A stretch of DNA of 41,606 nucleotides from Mesostigma viride (GCA_009746045.1 RPFO01000103.1:1058591-1100196); one strand, 5' to 3'; positions 18,201 through 29,394 are shown, counted from the stretch's first letter. Notes: generated from the sequence alone by a model not told the origin. Translations and numbers: made by a program.

Positions 18201-18241
18201 GCCAGCACAGCCAGAAGGGCAACATACGCGGAGGCAGCCAT
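12205..18241 (-). CDS. Secreted V8/trypsin-like serine protease homologue, predicted inactive (five exons)
   Basis: Minus-strand exons 18241-18068, 17632-17413, 14742-14582, 13135-12981 and 12475-12205 join in phase to 326 residues. The first donor is GTACGA, the second GTACGT. Residues 1-24 form a signal peptide (MAASAYVALLAVLAACLM), so the product is probably secreted. A Pro-rich linker follows (about 68-95), then the S1-fold domain. It has CTGVAI with PRHVLTSGQC (trypsin: VLTAAHC), EEDLALITLGAPLG with the DIAL-type Asp at about 204, and CPGMAGAP (active enzymes: GxSGxP). So Asp is kept while His is Gln141 and Ser is Ala276. The layout matches glutamyl-endopeptidase/V8-like proteins. It is likely a binding or regulatory pseudoprotease. 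The third donor (GTGGGA) is weak, so exact exon edges there are less certain. Confidence 0.7.
12866..12905 (-). repeat. Copy of the 3' edge of protease exon 12981-13135
   Basis: The stretch GCCCGAACGGGT spanning the donor of the exon at 12981 recurs about 80 bp further into the intron (12887-12898), with the flanking CCGCGCACCGTG also similar. Confidence 0.6.
13303..13350 (-). mobile_element. Fragment of LINE 3' tail
   Basis: A TTAA-rich run is followed by CACGTACACTGCGTCACGTG at 13326-13345, a slightly damaged version of the LINE 3' hairpin read on the minus strand. Little else of the element remains. Confidence 0.5.
14395..14425 (-). repeat. Copy of part of protease exon 14582-14742
   Basis: About 28 bases (GAGCCAAAGGGCGCGTTGAT and following) identical to 14590-14617 inside the exon. 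It lies in the downstream intron and is followed by poly-C and different sequence. Confidence 0.75.
14825..15468 (+). repeat. 29-30-bp minisatellite, about 21 units
   Basis: GCGTGGCTGAGGCAAGGGGG-type units in tandem, with higher-order blocks of several units duplicated (15060-15170 resembles 15180-15290). Lies in intron 2 of the protease homologue. It gives long open frames in several phases on both strands that are artefacts of the repeat. Confidence 0.95.
15690..15745 (-). repeat. Copy of the 5' edge of protease exon 14582-14742
   Basis: On the minus strand it reads CHAVTSGRCVHPRP, matching PRHVLTSGQCVYTR at the start of the exon. The catalytic-His site is Arg in this copy. It lies in the intron upstream of the real exon and lacks the rest of it. 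Confidence 0.6.
15770..16733. other. G-rich intron sequence
   Basis: Part of intron 2 of the protease homologue. GGGAGGGG-type low-complexity sequence (15800-16090) and short GACCGCGATGTGCCC repeats (16395-16460). The motif CTGCGGCTTCACAAGGCAGC is at 16338 and CTACGGCTTTGCAAGGCAAC at 16467. Confidence 0.5.
16733..16955 (+). repeat. 73-bp tandem repeat, 3 units
   Basis: GTACGATATGCCC recurs at 16781, 16854 and 16927, a period of 73 bp. Intronic. Confidence 0.85.
16960..17140 (+). repeat. Short repeats around TATCGTGTTGCTAGTAA
   Basis: Six to eight imperfect copies of roughly 17-35 bp containing TAACGTTATCGTGTTGCTAG. Intronic. Confidence 0.75.
17209..17320 (+). repeat. 50-bp tandem repeat, about 2.2 units
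   Basis: CACCCGTACTTACTACCCTG begins at 17209 and 17259, with a partial third copy at 17309. Intronic. Confidence 0.85.
17677..17696 (+). repeat. Interstitial TTTAGGG telomere-type repeat
   Basis: TTAGGGTTTAGGGTTTAGGG, nearly three units of the plant/green-algal telomere repeat, within intron 1 of the protease homologue. CCCTAAACC also occurs near 15650. It supports, but does not prove, a green-lineage host. Confidence 0.7.
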
Positions 18242-19719
18242 GGCGGGCGAGCGGAACGGATAGATCGTGAACGTAACTTGCACTTGCAAGGCAATTCATA
18301 ATTGCAGCGAAGTACCACAGGACAAAGATGCATACGACGTCTTCGCGTGCACAACGTTTGCGTGCACGGGATTACAGGCTATACAACAGGCACGTGTGAG
18401 CGTTCCTAGGCTGTGGACTATCATCTTTCACGGGTGGCAGGCGGTCCTCGGCTCCCCGTTTCCCTGTGTCCTGCCTGCATCCAGCCTGTGCGCAAGCCGA
18501 GGCCGGGGAGCGTTGTTGCATGAAGGCGTTGTCCATTCTCAGAAACCAAGGTCGTGCAGCTACCGCCAATGCCGTGGAATGCCTGTGGATTCTTACGTCA
18601 TGTCAGGAACGTTTCAACGTGCACATTACTACCGGGTCCACGGCAAAAGTTCGTGTCATGTCACGTCAAGGCTGGTTGAAGTTCGAGGTACAGTAATAAT
18701 AATTCACGTTTTCACGTTCTCAAGTCCCTTACTGTAAAAATTAATGCTCAAGTCCCTTTTAACTCTTGGTCCAGCCTGGTCTGGGGTCCCTTATCCCTCA
18801 GCAGCATCGAGGAAAGGATGGAGTGGGAACTGGAAGACGTGGGGAACGCGTCTGATTATGTTTACTACCCCGCTGACCCGACTACTGCCGGTGGCCAGGG
18901 AACAAATTTTGTACTGTTTAGTATAAATCCTACTCGGCCAGTAGCGTTACGCATCATCCGGCGGTGCTGCACATTGTCCGTATCTCATCACCCCTCATCC
19001 ATCACAAAATCTTCCAGCTCGGCACGGTTCTTAGATTCCAACTGACGCTTTTTTTAGAATCCATTATGACTCTGACGCTTTTTAGACTCCATCATGACTC
19101 AGAAGTCAGAGGGATTCGTCGCCACTTCAGAGAATGCCCCAATCAGAAGTGGATCACGCTATCCCTACCAATACTGTCGGATCTGGGATTACTGAGAAGT
19201 CAGTTCAGTTGGTCAGAGTAAGGATAGCCGTAGCTGTGAAAATATCTGCGTTTCGTATCGTAAGAAAAGTGCCACAGTAACTAGTTGCGAAATGCAAAAT
19301 ACAAGCTGACGATCCAAACAACGCTACAGCTTATGTACGGTAGCGTTACGTTACTAGCGAGGCTCGGGCGACTTGGGGACAGGGAATTGCACCAGGTGGC
19401 ACTGTCTGCCGCGGATTGCAACCTCGCAATCGGTGAATTCCCCTGGGCACCTCATAATAACAAACACCGGGTGCAATTTACGTAGCCTTTCCAATCTCAC
19501 GCTCCAGTGCTCGCGTCCATTTGCGCCGTGACTGAGAAAGTCGCGTACGCTTGCCACCTCTCTCAACAGTCGTTACAGGATGCACTTCCTGAATTTGACG
19601 GAGCTAGCTCCGCAAACTACGTGTGATGCGGGACTCCAAGTATGCACGTCTGCGCGCGGGTGTGGCAATTTCCCTCGGCGGGCGCGCCATAGACTCGAAG
19701 TGTTGCTTTCTGACCGCAA
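18242..19719. promoter_or_regulatory. Shared upstream region of two divergent host genes
   Basis: 1.48 kb between the start codons of the protease homologue (-) and the CD36-family gene (+), so it should hold both promoters and 5' UTRs. A short duplication GACGCTTTTTTTAGAATCCA / GACGCTTTTTAGACTCCATC lies at 19043-19092. No TATA box can be assigned with confidence. Confidence 0.45.
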
Positions 19720-21971
19720 ATGGCAGCAACCTGGCGAACAGCACGCAAATGGGGCCCGTATGGGTTCCTGATGTTCTCGTGTATGGGAGTGCTGCTGACA
19801 TTAATTATTAGGAAGCTGTACATCATGCCCCAGTTGGAAGGAGGCCGAGGGCTGTTGATAAACATGCATGACCCCAAGGGGAAGGAGCCAGAGTATGGAC
19901 TCAAACCTTATCATCCTGCCCACGTCTCGCAGGTTTATTATTACAACATTACGAATCTCGCTCAGTTTCTTAACGGGTCACAGCCCATAATCAAAAAGTG
20001 CGGGCCCTACGGCGCCAAGCCGACCGTTGTCAATTTCAACGTCTCCTTCGAGGAAAATCTGGCGTACAGAACGAAGGCAGAATTCATGGAGTTCGAGCCC
20101 GCCGGCTCTTGCCCGAACTGCAGCCTGGACGACGTTATTGTATTCCCCTTCCTGGCCTACAACGTCTGGGTGGCTGCCTTCGGCGGCAGCGAATGGGTCT
20201 GGATGGCAGGCATGAGCCAATACTTCCTGGGCGAGCGGATCACCATCATCGAGCGCGCACTCGCGTTCGCGGGGCTGGGCACGACGGGCACGCCCGAGCT
20301 GCGCGCGCTGGCGGTTCAGCAGTGGGCTAACTGCTCCATCCTGGACGGCCTGTCGGTGTCCGCCCACAACGACACCAAGGGCGGCATGCGGAATCCGGCC
20401 ATCGTCCCGGAATACTGCGCCGTCACTGGCAAGAACATGACTGCCGAGGAGGCGACCCGGATCCTGTACACTGGGCCCACGTGGGCGCGCATCGGCAACG
20501 GCCCTGTCTCGAACGCACCCATCAACTTCCTGTACGCCAAGAACTCGGATCTGATCGGCGGCCTGAACATCACCGAGTCCACCGTGCTGGGCGTGCGTGC
20601 CTGGATCTCCAACGTCATCATCACAGGGACGATGCCGTGGTGGAGGTACGTAGCCTGTCTATTACTTAACAGTGTGCCTGCCAATAAGCGTGTTTTACCA
20701 TACTCTGTCCGTCTATAACTTAACAATGTGTCTGAGGAGAAGTGTATTTCATGATATTCTGTCTGTCTATTACTACTTGTGCGGGTCTATTGAGCAAGGA
20801 GGCATGTAACTTGAATTCACAAGTCCATTAATCGATTGTTTATTGGCAGCACCCTGATGGCTGGGCCGGTTTCAATTCAGTACCATGCCTGCCCTGGCCA
20901 CAAGGGGCACGCGAGAGGTTTGTCAACTGCCAGACTAACTAAATAGTGTTTTCCGTGCTCTCTGTACTCTTTACGAGTTAGTGCCCTTCTCAGTAATACC
21001 TGCCTAGTCATACCTGGTTAGTTATTGTACCTGCTAGTCATACCTGGTTAGTTATTGTACCTGCTAGTCATACCTGGTTAGTTATTGTACCTGCTAGTCA
21101 TACCTGGTTAGTTATTGTACCTGCTAGTCATACCTGGTTAGTTATTGTACCTGCCTAGTCATACCTGGTTAGTTATTGTACCTGCCTAGTCATACCTGGT
21201 TAGTTATTGTACCTGCCTAGTCATACCTGGTTAGTTATTGTACCTGCTTGCCACCTCTAATACCTGCCTAGTCATACCTGGTTAGTTATTCTACCTGCCT
21301 AGTCATACCTGGTTAGTTATTGTACCTGCTAGTCATACCTGGTTAGTTATTGTACCTGCTTGCCACCTCTAATGCCGGACCGAGCGCTGCGTATCCACTC
21401 ATTGACGTCCCTGCCATGCCATGCCCCAGACACAATGGGATCCCTGACAGTCGACTCACACGCGCTGCTCCTTCACACACGCATGCCAAATCCAAGCACT
21501 TGCAAGCTCGTTTGCTTTTGCGCAGAATCGGACCAGATTTCGACCCCTTTGTTTCCCCTTCTTTAAATCCCTTCTCATCCCTTCTTGTCGTTATCCCCTT
21601 CCCCCAGTCCCTATCTCTTCTCCCCTTTTCCCAGCCCCCTCTCTTTCTCCACCCTCTCTGGCCTTCGCACGATCCCCTTGCACCCCCCAGCGGTCCCTCT
21701 TACACCCTGAATCTCCCACCCCCCAACCAAGCCCACCCCTTTTCTCCACTGGAATCCTTCGGACCCTTCTCCAGCTGGCCCCTCATGGCTGCGGCTTTTG
21801 ATCAACCCCAACTGTCTCTCCCCACACACGCCCTCCTCCTTCCTTTACTCCTGTCATTGAGCCCCCACCATCTCCCATAGCCCTTATTTGCGCCCGTCAC
21901 CCTGCCAGGTCCACCAACCAGACCCCCCACACACTAACCATGAAACGAACACACACACACACACACACACA

Positions 21972-22044
<73 letters not shown>

Positions 22045-25000
22045 TCACTCACTCACTCACTCACTCACTCACTCACTCACTCACTCACTCACTCACTCAC
22101 TCACTCACTCACTCACTCACTCACTCACTCACTCACTCACTCACTCACTCACTCACTCACTCACTCACTCACTCACTCACTCACTCACCCACCCACTCTC
22201 TCTCTGTCTCTCCCTCTCTCCCTCTCTCCCTCTCTCCCTCTCTCCCTCTCTCCCTCTCTCCCTCTCTCCCTCTCTCCCTCTCTCCCTCTCTCCCTCTCTC
22301 CCTCTCTCCCTCTCTCCCTCTCTCCCTCTCTCCCTCTCTCCTCTCTCTCTCCTCTCTCCCTCTCTCCCTCTCTCCCTCTCTCCCTCTCTCCCTCTCTCCC
22401 TCTCTCCCTCTCTCCCTCTCTCCCTCTCTCCCTCTCTCCCTCTCTCTCTCTCCTCTCTCTCTCTCTGTCTCTCTCTCTCTCGCACACACACACAACTTCA
22501 GTGACCATACACCCCCCAACCATTCTTCCCTGGCTCCCGCCCCCTGCCCCATCCGTTCGTCCATTGCCAGCGCGACCCCGGATTTGTGACCATCTACCAC
22601 ACATAGGCGCGCGCACACACACACGCACTCACACAACTCCCCCCTGTCGCTTCCCATGGTCTGGCCACCCGTTCACCCACCCGTTTACCCACCTGTTTAC
22701 CCGCTCGTTTACCCACCTGTTTCCCCATGACCCTCGTGATCGCCCCTGCAGGTCCGTGACCATCAACGCCAACGGCGGCCGCTTCATCGCCAAGACGGTG
22801 CGCGAGATCTGGTTCGGATTCCGCGACCCGATTCAGGCGGCCCAGGGCCGCACGGTCATCTCCAAGAACTACCACGACCTGTCCGTGCTCGAGCGCATCC
22901 GGAATGGCACGATGACCATCCCGCACATGAACGGCACGCGCATCGTCCACCGCGTCAAGGATCCCAACAAGATGCTGGTGCGTTTTTTCGCTATAAATAT
23001 AACAGGGCGTTGGCGCTGGTCTGTGCGTGCGCTGTTGCAGATGATACGAGGAACCCCAGTGGATGCGCGTTTGCTATAAATAACCAAAGGGCCATGATCA
23101 TCTTATCATACAATATGATGATGATCAATCATGACCATATTGTCATTTGTTAGTTAGCAATAACCAAGGGCCTAGGCGTTGCACCTGAAAGACCCACAGA
23201 CATTGCCAGGGCGTGCACATGTGAAGGACGCCCATAAACTGCTGGTGCATACTCGTGCTCGCACCGCAGTTAGAGCGACAAATCACGTTCGGAAGACGGT
23301 GCATGCACTTGCCAGTTACAGCTGGGACATGTGCCCGCACTGTGCTTAGAACGAGCGGGTGGCTGTAGTCGGGACTTGTGTAGTCGGGACTTGTGCGCGC
23401 GCTGTAGTAGGGACTTTTGACAGGGGGTTGCGCATGCTGTACTTAGAACACGTCCTCGTTGACAGCCCACATCTTACGGCTTATCAATTAATAAGGGGGA
23501 TCCTCAGCTTGCACCTCATGCGGCGAGCGTCTGCATGGAACCGCGTGGCACCATGCATCGATGTACGGAAGCCAGAAGCGTGCCCGCTGGACACAGGATA
23601 CCCCAAGCGATCTGCGGGACGGATGCCAGCCAATCCTGCGTTCTGAGGGCGCGTGAGTGCTGTCAGCGTCACTTTCACTCTAAGGCCTTCCCCTGTCGGT
23701 CATCCGCCTTGATGGCATTTGGACAAAACGATGCATATCTAAGTAGGGCTGGCATTCATTCGGTACGCGGCATGGGCCCCTCGAAGAAGAGGGATACGAC
23801 CCTACTAGACTGCTCTGCCTCCCTTCTGGGTGCTCGTGATGCTGCCTGCCCATGTCTGCCGCTCCCACCCTGCCCATGATTATTTGAAGCCGGGCAATGC
23901 CTCTGTCTCTCACTTTTCTCAGAGTTTCTCTTGCCCTGGCTACGTAAGCCCATGCCGCTGTCGCTCCATCTTCCCCGTTCCGCCACTAAACCGCCACAAG
24001 ACCGCGATTAAAGCGCGCCTGAACCGCCATTAGACTGCTACTAAAGCGCTTTGCCTTTGCTTCGTCCTCCTCTACCCTGTATGTTGTATCGTTCCTCTGC
24101 CCTTCCCATGACGGTGCCCACGCCCGTGACCTTGTCTCCCGTCACCAGTACATCGTCCAGGGGGACATCCTGGGGGGGTCCGTGTCCGGAGCGGTATGGA
24201 ACGGCCGTTCGGTTGTCTACCCCAACGGGACCGTGAACGTGACCGGCGGCGACGGCATCTCGTACCATTACGGCATGGCCACCGTGGCGCCCGATAAAGT
24301 CCACCCGTTCTGGTTCGACAGCTACGCGCGCCCGCTCAACCTGACGTTCAACCACACGTTCCACGAGCTCATGACCGACTTCTACCGCTTTAAGGTCGGG
24401 CGGGAGAACTACCAGTCGTGCGCGCGCAACCCTGGGAACTGCGTCTACGGGATGACCCAGAACGGGGTCATCAACATCGGCGCGGCGACCAAGGTGAACG
24501 GGATGTTTCTCCACCAGCCCAATTGGCTGTACGCGGATCCGCATTACCGGGCATCCCTCGGAGCGAGCGCCGACTTCACTTATGACCCAGAGAACGAGAC
24601 CCGTGACTCCATCTGGTTTGACATCCATCCGGAGACGGGGTACAGCTGGCGGTATAACTACGCGGTCGGCTTCTCCGTGGAGATGCGCCGCACGGACTTG
24701 TACTACAAGACCTTGTGGCTCGCGCCCAACATGACCTCCGTCTGGGTGCCCATGTCGGCGAGTTATTCCAGCAGCCGCATCCGCTCCGACGCCATGGAGG
24801 CCCTCCGCACGCTGAGCGTCTGGGACATGGACAAGAACATCGACACGCTCTCGGTCGGGATATGCATGGTTGACGGCGTCGTGCTGTCCCTGTTGCTGAT
24901 CGCGTACGTGTGGTACAGGGACCGGTGGGGCGGCGAGGACAAGGACACCGTGAGCAAGCTCCCGGTGACATCGGTCGCGTGGGGGGTGCTCGATTCGCCC

Positions 25001-25084
25001 GACGGCGGCGCATCGTACCGGGGTAACGGCAGCGTGATGAATGGGTACGCGCCCAGCCAGACATGGCCCGCGTCGCCCGCCTGA
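19720..25084 (+). CDS. CD36/LIMP-2 family scavenger-receptor-like membrane protein (three exons)
   Basis: Exons 19720-20645 (donor GTACGT), 22752-22977 (donor GTGCGT) and 24149-25084 join in phase to 695 residues. There is one N-terminal membrane segment (about 13-30), a large extracellular or luminal domain with many N-glycosylation sequons, a second membrane segment (about 621-640, [15 protein letters not shown]) and a 55-residue tail. Family landmarks are [14 protein letters not shown] with a following CGPYG (CD36: N-x-T-N then GPY), [12 protein letters not shown] (CD36: T-V-x-E-x-x-W-G-x-x-D-P), [11 protein letters not shown] and [10 protein letters not shown] (CD36: PHFLxADP and DIEPxTG). 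Animal members bind lipids or lipoproteins and LIMP-2 sorts lysosomal enzymes; the role in this organism cannot be told. The M at 19720 is chosen because the signal-anchor follows directly. Confidence 0.85.
20998..21361 (+). repeat. 30-32-bp tandem repeat, about 11 units
   Basis: Units of CTAGTCATACCTGGTTAGTT plus ATTGTACCTGC, with a variant TTGCCACCTCTAAT block at 21247 and again at 21359. In CD36 intron 1. Confidence 0.9.
21950..22492 (+). repeat. Compound microsatellite (CA)n-(CT)n-(CACT)n-(CTCTCC)n
   Basis: About 540 bp of uninterrupted simple repeats in CD36 intron 1. They give a spurious 379-codon frame that runs on into the real exon at 22752. Confidence 0.95.
23046..23245 (+). repeat. 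Two copies of the 3' edge of CD36 exon 22752-22977
   Basis: The exon end GGATCCCAACAAGATGCTGG plus donor flank GCTATAAATA recurs as GGAACCCCAGTGGATGCGCG with GCTATAAATA (23050-23082). A second copy is GTGAAGGACGCCCATAAACT with GCTGGTGCAT (23221-23250). Both lie in intron 2. Confidence 0.65.
23246..24148. other. Remainder of CD36 intron 2
   Basis: About 0.9 kb with small duplications (GTAGTCGGGACTTGTG at 23366 and 23380; short AAACCGCCA-type repeats near 23988-24035). No separate gene is seen. It ends at the acceptor CGTCACCAG (24140-24148). Confidence 0.5.
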
Positions 25085-26699
25085 GGGGCAAAGGGGGCGG
25101 TTGGCAGGTGTGTCATCGTGGATGCCATGATGGGGGGCCATTGGTTGTTGAGAGACCTGCCAGACATGGCTGTCCTCCCCCGCGTGAGGTCCTCGTGAAG
25201 GAGTGCTATGACTAATGGCTTTTCTGGTCAGAGCCGTCTCCATAAAGTGCCTTCGAAGTGACCCCCTTTTTAGAGGATTCGGGCATGCGGGCCTCTGGGG
25301 GGGTAGGTAACGTACTCACTGGCAAGATTGGGACGGTTGGCATGGGCCAATATGAATGCCATCATGGGGGGCGTTGAGAGACCAACCCTCTTAAAGTTCA
25401 CCCACCCTCTCACCTCGCTTTGATGGAGTAGGCGGCCGTGCTCTGCGGGGTGGGCTCCTGGCCTTGCTTTCTTTTCACTTTTGTTTTTCTTTTTTGGTGC
25501 AGAGGGTTCCCTCTCAAACACAGATAGGGACGGATTGGGGAAATTGATGTGGACGTGGACGCGGACATTTATGGGGGCTAGCCGGGCAAGTGCAGCCGAA
25601 TGCTATAATCAGCGAGTTCTGCTTTTTGAAAAATTTTAAACCAGACGCCGTATGGATTGCTATCAACACTGTCCATGGCTCAGTTCTTTGGGGGCGGGCG
25701 CAACAGCATCATGCATGCATGCATGCATGGCTATATGATCCATGATGGTGACCCTACTAGTGTGGAGTCAGCTTGCTTGGGCGCAGCAGAATGTCGCAGG
25801 CAGGAGCTGCGTGCATGCTTCCTGTGGCGCTGTAAGTCACCTGGTTTCCTGATCGATTGCGGTCACATGCATTTCTGCATAAACGTTTTGGATGTAGACC
25901 AGCTTGACCCTGTGATTGTCAGCTGGTGCTGGTATCTCAATAGCATCCAACATAGTCGCAAGCAAACACCTGGGTAGATCTCAGGCAATGCTTGCATATG
26001 GGCTTTTCATAGATTTTACTTGTCTGGCCTGCAACCGCCATTGGCAAAGCAAAGGCCATATTCGCTTGTACAGATATAGAGTCTCTCAATTCGCTTAGCT
26101 GAAGTCGATAGATGGGCATTGATCCGCGCTGACCAGCAGCTATGTCAGAGCGGGTGCGCCTGCATGCATCACTGTATTTATTATCTGTTCTCCAGCTCGT
26201 GAGTAATGCCATTTGAGGGGGCATATGTTGAGCTGGTTGTCTACTTGATATGATGAGTTTCTGCCGGCGTGGTTGATTTGAAGGGCTGGTTACCATAATT
26301 ATGTCGATGGCTTGCTTGCTCCTCCAGGGGCAGGTGACTGTTCTTTCTTAGTTTATTACCCTGTTAGCTATTGGCAAACAGCAATTGTTTTAACAGAATG
26401 CTGGGCACCGACTGTTAGACTATGTACTTACCATGTTTCTTTTTTTAAAAAAAAATCAACCAGCATGTTTCTAGTCTGATTCATGCAGTTGAAGGGGACA
26501 TGCCTGAAGTGCACTTTTCTGGAAACCATACCAATGCATGTGATAAAAGTCCTATGATGAATGGGGCCGGACCGTAAATATGATGTTTAGACATTTTCCA
26601 ACCACGTGGGGGAGGAACTAGCCCCCACCATACACCGGTAATGCGCTAAAAATAGAAAAGACGCTATTTTAGTCACGTACTGTTTCCCCAGCCGTTGTT
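25085..26699. other. 3' flank of the CD36 gene and spacer, no recognised gene
   Basis: Short open frames only. A partly repeated block (GCCATGATGGGGGGC at 25123 and GCCATCATGGGGGGC at 25358, with nearby GAGAGACC) points to an old tandem duplication in the 3' flank. 25700-26560 is AT-richer without repeats. Confidence 0.4.
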
Positions 26700-27110
26700 C
26701 GAGACTCATGGCGTGCCCCGGGCCGAGCGCGGCCGGGGCGCCACCCATGGACCTTCCGGGATAGGCTAGGCATGGATATGCCGGTGTTACCCACGTCACA
26801 ATGCAGCTCACGCCAGGGCAGCCCCCTGGCATGTCTGTCATCTGGAGGCAGATGGTTCGCAACGATAGGTGGCAGTCTGGTAGTCATGAAGGAGACCACC
26901 CCCAAGTCCGTGGGGGCTTCGCGTGTGACCAAGTATGGCATTCACAGTGATTCGGGCCGGCCGTGGTGCCCACAACCCCGTCACTAGGTCTTAGATAGCT
27001 AGATCTCCCTCCCTCCCTCCCTCCCATCCCATCCCATCCCATCCCACTCGTACTTTACTGAAGACTTATTATGCTCATGTAACGCTGTTACGTGTTAATT
27101 GATTAATTGA
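26700..27110 (+). mobile_element. 5'-truncated LINE, 3' end copy (diverged)
   Basis: Aligns with the reverse complement of 28070-28460 and with 29565-29890. It contains the end of the ORF, a 3' UTR, the hairpin CATGTAACGCTGTTACGTG at 27076-27094 and a TTAATTGATTAATTGA tail. It is more diverged than the other copies. Compared with the common form, the hairpin has paired changes (a G-C pair became A-T) and one wobble. Confidence 0.65.
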
Positions 27111-27114
27111 TTTC

Positions 27115-27995
27115 CTAGCCGGACTAGTACGATCCTCAACTGCCTTCGTTCAGCTCTCGACCGTCACCTTGGGGAGACCCAAATGGGCTTCTGGCCTGGG
27201 CGCAACACAGTCATGGCAATTCACCTTTGTCGCGCACGCCGTCTCTTTGAGGAGATTGATGGCGCTCCTGCAGCCTGGTGAGTTTTCCGCCATCCTGATC
27301 TTCTTCGACTCTCTTTTGATACTGTCCGCTGGGCTGCTGTACTATGGGCTGTCCTTGCTCGCGCTGGCGTACCCACCCCCCTGATTGCTGTCATCCGCTG
27401 AAGCTGTATGAGGGGTCGACCACCTCAATGTGCGCTCCGCACGGATTTTTCCCGCCATGTCCACTGCAGACAGGCGTCCCGGGCAAGGCTGGGTCCTGTC
27501 ACCGTACCTGTTCATTAAATATTGTAGTGGATTATGTTATGCATCAGGCACGATCCCGCTTTGCTGATCGCTTATACGCGAACCTGGCCTAGTAATTAAG
27601 AATGAGACCGGAGAAGTGGGGCCGACCCACGCGCAGAATTTTACTCGCCGAGCTGATGTATGTCGATCGACGACATCACGCTCAGTGAGCAGCCGGCGTC
27701 TGCCCAGCTTTGGCTGGACTGCCTGGCGCTTGAGGCTCGTGCAGTCGGTCTAGAAATCAGCCCCAAAACCGAGGCCTTGGCCCTCTTCCTGGCCGGGCTT
27801 CGCCTCTTAGACGACACTAAGGTAATTAACTACCCCGCTTCCGGCCGCTTCAAGCTGCTCGGCAGGTGGCTTCCCGACTGTGATGACGACATGACGACCC
27901 CGATCGTCATGGCCCGTGGGCGCAGCTCGATTCACGAGCACCGCCGCAGCCTGGTGGAGCGCAACTCCGCCCTGCCCCGCACTGTCTAAAGCGCG
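27115..27995 (+). mobile_element. LINE reverse-transcriptase fragment, frameshifted
   Basis: Translated fragments in shifting frames match the order of a non-LTR reverse transcriptase: GETQMGFWPGRNTV (RT motif around Q-x-G-F-R-P-G), SFDTVRWAAVLWAVL, a KLYEGSTTSM segment, NIVVDYVMHQA, then a damaged YADD region (MYVDRRHHAQ frame) near 27660, then AQLWLDCLALEARAVGLEI. Several frameshifts and stops make it inactive. It starts immediately after the tail of the copy at 26700-27110. Confidence 0.75.
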
Positions 27996-28062
27996 ACGTG
28001 TTTAAGGTCGTCATTCTGACGATCCTGACATGACGGCCCACGGCGCCGATCGAGACGTGGAC

Positions 28063-29394
28063 ACTGACGCATTAATTGATTAATTCATTAATAATAGACA
28101 CGTGACTGCGTCACGTGAGCATAAGTCCTCAGTGGGAGGGGAACATGGGATAGAATGGATGGTGTAAGTTATCTAGGTCCTAGTTACAGGGGTGTGGGCA
28201 CCGCGGCCCGAATCACTAGCTATGAATGGCATACGCGGTCACACGGGGAGCCCCCACAGACTTGGGGTTGGTCTCCTTCATCACTACTTGCCATCTATCC
28301 TTGCGTACCATCTGCCTCCATATTACAGACAAACCAGGAGGCTGCCCGGGTGTGAGCCCGTCACGTCTATAGTGTAGCACATATGTCCATGCCAAGTCTA
28401 TCACGAAAAGTCCACGGGTGGCGGCCCTGCCGCGCGCGGCCTGGGGCACACTGGTCAGGTGAGGACATATCGCCCAGGCTGGGCGGGCCGCTTGGTGCCA
28501 GCCAGTCTATCCATGATGTGTCTACCTGATCTGTGCGGGCCAGGTGCCCGGCTAGGCCCAGGCGCCTGTGCCTATATATAAGAATGTGGGAAACATATTG
28601 CAAATCAGCGTACAAATCCTCATTACTAATGTGCAAACCAAAGGGGATGTTAAGGGCCTTGCGCAGCATCTTGGTGACGTTGCCGTCGAGTCGTTGCTCC
28701 AGCTCCTGCGTCAGTGCATGTCCAGGTCTCGGCGCCGTCTACAGGTAAGGATCGTCAGAATGACGACCTTGAAGCTAGAGGTCACGCTTGACGATCCGGG
28801 GTAGGGCGGGGTTGCTCCACCAGCGGCGGTGGTCATGGAGTTACGCCCACGCCATACCGATCCGTGCCGTCAGGTCGTCCTCGCAGTCGGGAAGCCAACT
28901 GCCGAGCAGCTTGAAACGGCCTGAAGTATATAGGGTAGTTGGTAAACCTCGGTGTCGTCTAAGAGGCGGAGTGTGGGTGGGGGCCCTGCCATGCCGCGAG
29001 GGCCAGGGCCTCCGTTTTGGGACTGATTTCTAGACCAACCGCCCGAGCCTCGAGCGCCACTGAGGCAGTCCAGCCAAAGTTGGGCAGACTCCGGCTTCTC
29101 TATGAGCGTGATGTCGTCGGCATAAATAAGGTCAGCTAGTAAATTCTGCTTGTTAGTCGGCCCCCCTTCCCCAAGCTCGTTCGTGATCGCTAGGCCAGGG
29201 GCACGGCCTGCAATGCTAGCAAAGCGGGCACGTGCCGGTTATGCGTCATGCCTGACGCATAACATAATCCACTATACAATAATAAACAGGTACGGCGACA
29301 GGACGTAACCCTGCATGCCAGACGCCGGTCTGCAGTGGACATGGCGGGCTAAAGCCGTGTTGAGTGCGCACCGAAGTGGTCGACCCCTCATAAT
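28063..29394 (-). mobile_element. LINE copy, minus strand, RT to 3' tail, degraded
   Basis: Read on the minus strand: YEGSTTSVRTQHGFSPPCPL at about 29390, VDYVMRQA near 29250, the catalytic box IYADDITLIE with YADD at 29124-29113, AQLWLDCL, a C-terminal RRLGLAGHLARTDQ region (28560), the same terminal ORF and 3' UTR as the truncated copies, hairpin 28099-28117 and a TTAA-rich tail at 28070-28095. It is truncated at the 5' end within RT and interrupted by frameshifts. It shows that the shorter 3'-end copies belong to this LINE. Confidence 0.8.

Larger units (their letters stand above)
20646..22751 (+). other. Intron 1 of the CD36-family gene, repeat-filled
   Basis: 2.1 kb with GTACGT at its start and CCCCTGCAG at its end. 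It opens with about 53-bp repeats (CTGTCTATTACTTAACA type, 20655-20780), then a 30-32-bp repeat (20998-21360), pyrimidine-rich sequence, and microsatellites up to 22490. Just before the acceptor TTTACCCACCTG-type units recur (22665-22725). Confidence 0.75.

Noticed and set aside
20850-20917. Exon-like segment in CD36 intron 1 between a good CAG and a GTTTGT
   Set aside because: It joins the first exon in phase but ends in a phase that puts a stop into the next exon. Skipping it gives a continuous CD36-like protein.
21888-22700. Long frames of Thr-His-Ser and Leu-Ser-Pro repeats
   Set aside because: Translation of pure microsatellite. One such frame runs by chance into the real CD36 exon at 22752.
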